Source of the DNA: Bacteroidota bacterium
Lineage (GTDB): Bacteria; Bacteroidota; Bacteroidia; Bacteroidales; Marinifilaceae
Reading direction: 5' to 3'
NCBI GenBank assembly: GCA_023400335.1
Contig: JAEXFF010000358.1
Coordinates: 1 to 18,978 of the forward strand
DNA length: 18,978 bases
Shown: positions 14,174 through 18,978 of the stretch, piece by piece
How positions within the stretch are numbered: position 1 is the stretch's first letter
Layout: each line of letters opens with the position of its first letter
Translations under genes and position numbers: made by a program
Notes under the pieces: model-generated
What the model was told of the DNA's origin: nothing
Databases searched by the model: none
What the model saw: the letters and a program-made list of their open reading frames with translations, nothing else

Positions 14174-15055
14174 ATGGATATTGCACCCTTTCTGAGTCAT
14201 CTGGAAAATGTGAAGAGGTATTCGCCTCACACGCTGCATGCTTATAAAGAAGACTTGGGGCAATTCCTGGATTATTGTGCTACCATTAAGGAGGTGAAAG
14301 ATTTTCCGGACATTACTTCGAAAATCATACGGGAGTGGATTGTGATTCTGATGTCTAAAGGGCATAAGGCAACTACAACCCGGAGAAAGTTGAGTGTCTT
14401 ACGTACGTTGTTTAAATATCTGATGCGGGAGGGACGGCTGTCGGAGGACCCGACGGAGACAATTCTTTTACCGAAGATCGGGCGTCGTTTGCCGGTATTC
14501 GTTCTCGATTATCAGATGGATGAATTATTAGACAGTGATGAATTCCAGGGAGGTTTCCGGGAGCTGAGGGACAGGTTGGTTTTGTTGACGGCATATTATA
14601 CTGGTATGCGTCGCTCGGAATTAGTCGGGTTGAAGGTCCGGGATATCGATTTTGCCGGAAAAAGTCTGGTAATTACCGGGAAAGGAAATAAACAACGGCT
14701 GCTACCTTTGGCCAATGAACTTCTGGAAGATATGCAGTGTTATCTGGAAGAAAGAGAGAAACGGGTGCAACAAGAGCACGGTTATTTTTTTATTACGGAT
14801 AAAGGCACTCCTGTATATGATAAATTCATTTACCGCTTGGTTGTAAGATACCTGGGGAAGGTCACGACATTGTCCAAACGTAGTCCGCATGTCCTGCGTC
14901 ATACTTTTGCGACACAGTTATTGAATAACGGGGCTTGTATAGAGGCTATCCGGGCTTTGCTGGGGCATACCGATTTATCTGCTACGCAGATTTATACTCA
15001 TAATTCTTTTGAATACTTAATTAAGGTGTTTAACCAGGCTCATCCTAGGGCTTAA
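14174..15055 (+). CDS. xerC: Xer-family tyrosine recombinase
   Basis: The 293-residue protein has the SAM-like core-binding domain (residues 1-95, YSPHTLHAYKEDLGQFLDY) and the catalytic domain. All six tyrosine-recombinase residues are visible: R146 (TGMRRSEL), K170 (GKGNKQR), H239 and R242 (HVLRHTFA), H265 (LLGHTDL) and the nucleophile Y274 (TQIYTHN). Length and fit to the Xer pattern suggest a housekeeping resolvase of chromosome dimers at dif rather than a phage integrase. XerC and XerD cannot be separated from sequence alone. No attachment-site duplication is seen around it. hpf begins 19 nt after its stop, so the two are co-transcribed. Confidence 0.9.
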   Translation: MDIAPFLSHLENVKRYSPHTLHAYKEDLGQFLDYCATIKEVKDFPDITSKIIREWIVILMSKGHKATTTRRKLSVLRTLFKYLMREGRLSEDPTETILLPKIGRRLPVFVLDYQMDELLDSDEFQGGFRELRDRLVLLTAYYTGMRRSELVGLKVRDIDFAGKSLVITGKGNKQRLLPLANELLEDMQCYLEEREKRVQQEHGYFFITDKGTPVYDKFIYRLVVRYLGKVTTLSKRSPHVLRHTFATQLLNNGACIEAIRALLGHTDLSATQIYTHNSFEYLIKVFNQAHPRA

Positions 15056-15059
15056 AATT

Positions 15060-15067
15060 AAAGGAGG
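15060..15067 (+). promoter_or_regulatory. Strong Shine-Dalgarno of hpf
   Basis: AAAGGAGG stands seven nucleotides before the hpf ATG, ideal spacing. This is unusual here because neighbouring genes (rpsU, xerC, tuf, secE, nusG, rplA) lack such a site. Confidence 0.8.
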
Positions 15068-15074
15068 AAATTCT

Positions 15075-15374
15075 ATGGAAGTTAAAATTAATCCTGTTGG
15101 TTTTTCTACAAGTTCTCAACTTGAAGATTTTATTCAGAAAAAATTATCCAAGTTAGAAAAATATTACGATGGAATATTGGGCATTGAGACTACACTGAAG
15201 TTGGAAAAGGATGATAATTTGGAGAATAAAGTCGTTGAGGTGAGTATTTCGATTAAGGGTCAGGATGTTTTTGCAAAGAAAAATGCTAAAAAATTCGAAG
15301 AGGCTATCGATGAATTATATGATGTTTTAAAGCGTCAGCTTGTAAAAATTAAAGAGAAAGACAGAGAAAAATAA
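15075..15374 (+). CDS. hpf: Ribosome hibernation promoting factor (short HPF/RaiA type)
   Basis: The 99-residue protein shows the beta-alpha-beta-beta-beta-alpha pattern of HPF/YfiA: MEVKINPVGFSTSSQLEDFI, a helix KKLSKLEKYYDGI, strands IETTLKLEKD and KVVEVSISIKGQDVFAKKNA, and the C-terminal helix FEEAIDELYDVLKRQLVKIK. It binds the 30S decoding centre and silences ribosomes in starvation. It is the short form without the C-terminal dimerisation domain of long HPF. The strong SD, close spacing to xerC and position just before tuf suggest production tuned to ribosome state. Confidence 0.93.
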   Translation: MEVKINPVGFSTSSQLEDFIQKKLSKLEKYYDGILGIETTLKLEKDDNLENKVVEVSISIKGQDVFAKKNAKKFEEAIDELYDVLKRQLVKIKEKDREK

Positions 15375-15376
15375 AG

Positions 15377-15441
15377 AGTAAAGTTTAAGGTCAGGGACAA
15401 AAAGAAATAGTCTATTCAACTCTAAACCATAAACTTTAACT
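15377..15441. repeat. Inverted low-complexity repeat after hpf
   Basis: AGTAAAGTTTAAGGT (15377-15391) and ACCATAAACTTTAACT (15426-15441) are inverted copies with one bulge and one mismatch. The loop is 34 nt. It could fold in the hpf 3' UTR. Confidence 0.5.
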
Positions 15442-15442
15442 G

Positions 15443-15471
15443 AAAATAATTTTGTCACACAAAATTATTTT
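15443..15471. repeat. Perfect 13-bp dyad overlapping the tuf promoter
   Basis: AAAATAATTTTGT (15443-15455), spacer CAC and ACAAAATTATTTT (15459-15471) form an uninterrupted dyad. It contains the promoter TTG and ends three bases before the -7 box. It could be an operator, or a terminator stem for hpf transcripts (TTTT ends the stem). Confidence 0.75.
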
Positions 15472-15481
15472 TCTATATTTG
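15452..15481 (+). promoter_or_regulatory. Promoter of the tuf operon
   Basis: TTG (15452-15454), a 19-bp spacer and TATATTTG (15474-15481) match the Bacteroidetes consensus exactly. RNA would start near 15488, leaving a leader of about 114 nt with a hairpin at 15504-15536 (CTGTC.TATC/GATAGACAG). Confidence 0.8.
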
Positions 15482-15601
15482 CACGCTCGATAATCGGGCT
15501 TTTCTGTCGTATCCTGTATATGAAACTGATAGACAGGTTGTTAAGAATAAGACACAGATTTTTTGTAATAAATTGTTTAATAATAAAATTGTTTTTGAGT
15601 T

Positions 15602-16789
15602 ATGGCTAAAGAAAAGTTTGACAGGTCAAAACCACACGTAAATATTGGTACTATCGGTCACGTTGACCACGGTAAAACAACTTTGACTGCAGCAATTACT
15701 AAAGTATTGGCTGAAAAAGGTCTTTCTGAAGTAAAATCTTTCGATCAGATTGATAATGCTCCGGAGGAAAAAGAAAGAGGTATAACGATCAATACTTCAC
15801 ATGTTGAATACTCAACAGAAAATCGTCACTATGCTCACGTTGACTGTCCGGGCCACGCTGACTATGTAAAGAACATGGTTACCGGTGCTGCTCAGATGGA
15901 CGGTGCTATTTTGGTTTGTGCTGCAACTGATGGTCCGATGCCTCAGACCCGTGAACACATTCTTTTAGCCCGTCAGGTAAACGTTCCGAGAATCGTTGTA
16001 TTCTTGAATAAAGTGGATATGGTTGACGATCCTGAAATGTTGGAACTGGTGGAAATGGAAGTTCGTGAATTATTGTCCTTCTATGGATACGATGGTGACA
16101 ATACTCCGGTTATCTTAGGTTCTGCTTTAGGTGCTTTGAATGGTGAAGCAAAATGGGTAGAAAAAGTAATGGAGTTGATGCATGCCGTTGATGAATGGAT
16201 TCCGCTGCCTCCGCGTGACAACGAAAAACCTTTCTTGATGCCGGTTGAAGACGTGTTCTCCATTACAGGTCGTGGTACTGTTGCTACAGGTCGTATTGAA
16301 ACAGGTATTGTGCACGTAGGTGACGAACTGGAAATTATCGGTTTGGGTGCTGACGGAAAGAAAACGGTATGTACCGGAGTTGAAATGTTCCGTAAATTGT
16401 TGGATGAAGGGGAAGCTGGAGATAACGTTGGTTTGTTGCTTCGTGGTATCGACAAAGACGAAATCAAACGGGGTATGGTATTGGCAAAACCGGGTTCTGT
16501 TAAACCGCACAAGAAATTCAAAGCTGAGGTTTATATCTTGAAGAAAGAAGAAGGCGGACGTCACACTCCGTTCCACAATAAATACAGACCGCAGTTCTAC
16601 TTACGTACGATGGACGTAACTGGTGAAATTACTTTACCGGAAGGAACTGAAATGGTAATGCCGGGAGATAACGTAACAATTACTGTTGAATTGTTGACTC
16701 CGGTAGCTTGTTCACTTGGTTTGCGTTTCGCTATCCGTGAAGGTGGACGTACCGTAGGTGCCGGTCAGATTACTGAAATCTTAGAATGA
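15602..16789 (+). CDS. tuf: Elongation factor Tu
   Basis: The 395-residue EF-Tu is complete. The GTPase motifs are GHVDHGKT (19-26, P-loop), the RGITI switch region, DCPGH, and NKVD. They are followed by domain 2 ([18 protein letters not shown]) and domain 3, ending [14 protein letters not shown]. It carries aminoacyl-tRNA to the ribosome. Codon use is strongly biased, as expected for an abundant protein. It is the first gene after the consensus promoter at 15452-15481 and may be transcribed with tRNA-Trp and secE-nusG. Confidence 0.99.
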   Translation: MAKEKFDRSKPHVNIGTIGHVDHGKTTLTAAITKVLAEKGLSEVKSFDQIDNAPEEKERGITINTSHVEYSTENRHYAHVDCPGHADYVKNMVTGAAQMDGAILVCAATDGPMPQTREHILLARQVNVPRIVVFLNKVDMVDDPEMLELVEMEVRELLSFYGYDGDNTPVILGSALGALNGEAKWVEKVMELMHAVDEWIPLPPRDNEKPFLMPVEDVFSITGRGTVATGRIETGIVHVGDELEIIGLGADGKKTVCTGVEMFRKLLDEGEAGDNVGLLLRGIDKDEIKRGMVLAKPGSVKPHKKFKAEVYILKKEEGGRHTPFHNKYRPQFYLRTMDVTGEITLPEGTEMVMPGDNVTITVELLTPVACSLGLRFAIREGGRTVGAGQITEILE

Positions 16790-16805
16790 TCATTCTATAA
16801 AAGCC

Positions 16806-16830
16806 TGAGGCTGACAGTTTGTCAGCCTCA
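16806..16830 (+). terminator. Hairpin between tuf and tRNA-Trp
   Basis: A perfect 10-bp GC-rich stem TGAGGCTGAC (16806-16815) / GTCAGCCTCA (16821-16830) with loop AGTTT is followed only by CTTT before the tRNA begins at 16835. It may be a partial terminator that sets tuf above the downstream genes, or a processing signal. Confidence 0.6.
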
Positions 16831-16834
16831 CTTT

Positions 16835-16907
16835 ACGGATGTAGCTCAGTCGGTAGAGCATCGGTCTCCAAAACCGAGTGTCGGGAGTTCGAGTCTCTCC
16901 ATCCGTG
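16835..16907 (+). tRNA. tRNA-Trp (anticodon CCA)
   Basis: A 73-nt cloverleaf is visible: acceptor ACGGATG/CATCCGT, T8, D stem GCTC, anticodon arm with CCA in GGTCTCCAAAACC, T arm GGGAG-TTCGAGT-CTCTC and discriminator G73 as required for tryptophan. The 3' CCA is not encoded. Confidence 0.97.
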
Positions 16908-16909
16908 CG

Positions 16910-16979
16910 AAAAATTTTAAATTTTAAATTTTGAATTGTCAGTCAAATACAATTTGGGATTTACAATCTATAGTCTAAA
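16910..16979. other. AT-rich spacer with AAATTTT tandem units before secE
   Basis: AAATTTT units repeat at about 16913-16935, followed by two near copies of CAATTTG/CAAATAC words. No SD and no promoter box is seen, so secE depends on upstream transcription. Confidence 0.45.
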
Positions 16980-17171
16980 ATGAATATTAAAGGTTATTTC
17001 TCAGACGTATATAACGAATTGGTCAATAAAGTGTCCTGGCCATCCTGGTCAGAACTCCAGAGTAGTGCTACGATTGTAATGATTGCTTCCGTCATTATAG
17101 CGATTGGCATTTTTATAATGGACATTGTATTCAGAAATGTGTTGACCTTTATTTATAAGTTGTTTTATTAA
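16980..17171 (+). CDS. secE: Preprotein translocase subunit SecE
   Basis: The 63-residue protein has the minimal SecE pattern: amphipathic helix with ELVNKVSWPSWSELQSSATI and one transmembrane segment (about residues 32-58, MIASVIIAIGIFIMDIVF). It is a core part of the SecYEG channel. Seventeen bases separate it from nusG, the standard secE-nusG pair. Confidence 0.96.
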   Translation: MNIKGYFSDVYNELVNKVSWPSWSELQSSATIVMIASVIIAIGIFIMDIVFRNVLTFIYKLFY

Positions 17172-17188
17172 TAATCCGGAAAACTAAG

Positions 17189-17737
17189 ATGGCAGAAATT
17201 AAAAAGAAGTGGTATGTCCTTCGGGTAATTGGCGGAAAAGAGAAGAAAGTGAAGGAATATATCGAGAGTGAAATTGCCAGTTTGGGGCTTCAGGATTACG
17301 TTTCTCAGGTTTTGATACCTACCGAGAAGATTTATCAGGTACGTAACGGAAAAAAAATCAGCAAAGAGCGGAATTTCTTTCCGGGTTACGTTATGATTGA
17401 GGCTGCCTTAGTTGGTGAGATTCCCCACATGCTTCGTGATATCACGAATGTAATTGGCTTCCTGGGGGAAACCAAAGGAGGTGATCCGGTGCCTATGCGT
17501 TTAGCTGAAATCAACCGGATTCTTGGAAAAGTAGATGAACTTGCGGAACAACCGGAAGAAATAAGTATCCCTTATTTCGTGGGCGAATCCGTAAAAGTTA
17601 CAGACGGACCGTTCAACGGCTTTACCGGTGTGATAGAGGAGGTGAATAGCGATAAGAAGAGATTGAAAGTAATTGTCAAAATTTTCGGTCGTAAGACACC
17701 ACTCGAATTGAGTTTCATGCAGGTAGAAAAAGAATAA
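17189..17737 (+). CDS. nusG: Transcription antitermination factor NusG
   Basis: The 182-residue protein has the NGN domain (KKWYVLRVIGGKEKKVKEYI, FFPGYVMIEA) and a C-terminal KOW domain (VGESVKVTDGPFNGFTGVIE). NusG binds RNA polymerase, limits pausing and links it to ribosomes. Length and motifs are normal. rplK follows after 25 nt. Confidence 0.97.
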   Translation: MAEIKKKWYVLRVIGGKEKKVKEYIESEIASLGLQDYVSQVLIPTEKIYQVRNGKKISKERNFFPGYVMIEAALVGEIPHMLRDITNVIGFLGETKGGDPVPMRLAEINRILGKVDELAEQPEEISIPYFVGESVKVTDGPFNGFTGVIEEVNSDKKRLKVIVKIFGRKTPLELSFMQVEKE

Positions 17738-17762
17738 TTAATTTTTTGAGAGGAAAAAAATC

Positions 17763-18200
17763 ATGGCAAAAGAAGTTGAAGCTCTTATAAAGCTACAGAT
17801 TAAAGCTGGTGCCGCTAATCCTTCTCCCCCCGTAGGTCCTGCATTAGGTTCTAAAGGAGTTAATATTATGGACTTCTGTAAACAGTTTAATGCAAGAACT
17901 CAGGATCAGGCAGGAAAGATTATTCCGGTAATTATTCAGGTTTATGGTGATAAGTCTTTTGATTTTATAACCAAACAACCTCCTGTTGCTGTTCAACTTT
18001 TGGAAGTAACAAAGCTTAAATCCGGTTCTGCAGAGCCTAACCGTAAAAAAGTAGCTTCTGTTACCTGGGATCAGGTAAAACAGATTGCAGAAGGAAAAAT
18101 GAGCGATTTGAATGCTTTCGAAATTGAAAAGGCAATGAGCATGGTAGCTGGAACTGCCAGAAGTATGGGGATCACCGTAGATGGTGAAAAACCTTTTTAA
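17763..18200 (+). CDS. rplK: 50S ribosomal protein uL11
   Basis: The 145-residue uL11 has the proline-rich linker [20 protein letters not shown] and the C-terminal rRNA-binding domain ([14 protein letters not shown]). It forms the GTPase-associated stalk base. A purine-rich GAGAGGAAAAAAA precedes the ATG. rplA follows after 24 nt in the usual order. Confidence 0.98.
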   Translation: MAKEVEALIKLQIKAGAANPSPPVGPALGSKGVNIMDFCKQFNARTQDQAGKIIPVIIQVYGDKSFDFITKQPPVAVQLLEVTKLKSGSAEPNRKKVASVTWDQVKQIAEGKMSDLNAFEIEKAMSMVAGTARSMGITVDGEKPF

Positions 18201-18224
18201 TGAATTTGTAATACTTCAAACGTA

Positions 18225-18920
18225 ATGAGTAAACTGACAAAAAATAAGAAGTTAGCTTTAGAAAAAATCGAAAATGGTAAAGTATATACCATTGAAGAAG
18301 CTGCTAAACTTGTGAAAGAGATTACTTTTACCAAGTTTGATGCGTCAGTTGACATGGACGTTCGTCTGGGAGTAGACCCGCGTAAGGCCAATCAAATGGT
18401 GCGTGGTGTCGTTACCTTACCTCATGGTACCGGTAAAGAAATCCGAGTTTTAGTACTTTGTACGCCCGATAAGGCTGAAGAAGCTAAAGCTGCAGGAGCC
18501 GATTATGTAGGCTTGGATGAGTATATTGAAAAGTTGAAATCAGGTTGGACTGATATCGATATCATTATTACCATGCCTTCTATTATGGGTAAAATTGGTG
18601 CTTTAGGACGAATTTTAGGTCCGCGTGGATTGATGCCTAACCCGAAAAGCGGTACTGTAACAATGGATATTGCGAAAGCCGTAACGGAAGTAAAGCAGGG
18701 AAAAATTGATTTTAAAGTTGACAAGTTTGGTATCGTACACACTTCTATTGGGAAAGTGAACTTTGACGCAGATAAAATCAGAGATAATGCTCGTGAATTC
18801 ATGAATGTTATTCAAAAACTGAAACCATCTTCTGCAAAAGGTACCTATGTGAAGAGTGTGTTCCTGTCAAGTACAATGAGTCCCGGTATTAAATTAGACC
18901 TTAAGTCATTACTTGATTAA
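18225..18920 (+). CDS. rplA: 50S ribosomal protein uL1
   Basis: The 231-residue uL1 is complete, with [16 protein letters not shown] N-terminal strand ([19 protein letters not shown]), [14 protein letters not shown] and the C-terminal [17 protein letters not shown]. It forms the mobile L1 stalk and in many bacteria represses its own operon by binding its mRNA; no L1 target was identified here. Confidence 0.98.
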   Translation: MSKLTKNKKLALEKIENGKVYTIEEAAKLVKEITFTKFDASVDMDVRLGVDPRKANQMVRGVVTLPHGTGKEIRVLVLCTPDKAEEAKAAGADYVGLDEYIEKLKSGWTDIDIIITMPSIMGKIGALGRILGPRGLMPNPKSGTVTMDIAKAVTEVKQGKIDFKVDKFGIVHTSIGKVNFDADKIRDNAREFMNVIQKLKPSSAKGTYVKSVFLSSTMSPGIKLDLKSLLD

Positions 18921-18949
18921 TTATTAACCTTTAAAAGGACCTTTGTAGA

Positions 18950-18978
18950 ATGAAAAGGGAAGAAAAACAAGTAATCAT
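18950..18978 (+). CDS. rplJ: 50S ribosomal protein uL10, first codons only
   Basis: ATG at 18950 opens MKREEKQVI and runs off the window. The charged start resembles Bacteroidales uL10, and rplJ is the expected gene after rplA. Only 29 bp separate them, leaving little room for a long L10-type leader. Confidence 0.8.

Noticed and set aside
14174..15055. Recombinase as the integrase of a mobile element
   Set aside because: No att duplications, no tRNA junction and no element genes are adjacent; the surroundings (rpsU, hpf, tuf) point to the housekeeping Xer enzyme.
16081..16576. Two overlapping minus-strand frames (about 146-149 codons) in tuf
   Set aside because: They mirror the biased codon use of tuf and have no features of real proteins.
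1..18978. CRISPR arrays, insertion sequences, rRNA genes
   Set aside because: No regularly spaced repeats, transposase genes with terminal repeats, or rRNA sequence were seen on reading both strands.

Overview
The window looks like a chromosomal core segment of a member of the Bacteroidales. The lineage call rests on several things. There are Bacteroidetes-type promoters (TTG, 19-21 bp, TAnnTTTG), mostly without Shine-Dalgarno (SD) sequences before genes. There are Bacteroidetes-specific families (DUF4293, DUF3244, TPR-membrane-HTH regulators, a coiled-coil protein paired with ZapA). The gene order rpsU - xerC - hpf - tuf - tRNA-Trp - secE - nusG - rplK - rplA - rplJ also fits. A relative of Odoribacter or Butyricimonas is possible, but that is a guess.

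Layout. 1-2174 (minus strand): the 5' part of a secreted C69 dipeptidase-like hydrolase, a DUF4293 membrane protein and a nucleoside phosphorylase with its own promoter. 2479-4692 (plus): a tightly overlapping three-gene cassette of a degenerate GNAT-like protein, a PP-loop/PAPS-reductase-like protein of the IbrA (DUF3440) family and a ParB/Srx-fold protein of the IbrB family. This is the best candidate here for a poorly described biochemical system. It ends at a bidirectional terminator shared with the convergent gene rny. 4850-7422 (minus): one promoter drives a coiled-coil protein and zapA. Downstream lie an unannotated 6S RNA gene (closing stem plus terminator clearly visible) and rny (RNase Y).

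7432-11884 (plus): a secreted M23 metallopeptidase, a small TPR protein, a lipoprotein-like TPR/transmembrane/LuxR-type HTH regulator preceded by an 11-bp inverted repeat touching its start codon, and a small secreted DUF3244 protein closed by two tandem terminators. 11885-12695 is a long AT-rich gap with a good promoter and a possible 19-codon ORF. It is followed by an unrecognised 165-residue protein.

13595-18978 (plus) is the translation locus: rpsU (bS21), a Xer-type tyrosine recombinase, hpf (ribosome hibernation), tuf, tRNA-Trp, secE, nusG, rplK, rplA and the first codons of rplJ. The rpsU leader carries an 11-nt near-ideal SD with no start codon behind it, and hpf has a strong SD of its own. 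In this phylum the anti-SD of the ribosome is normally occluded with the help of bS21, so the two sites suggest feedback on bS21 supply. The tuf promoter is overlaid by a perfect 13-bp dyad.
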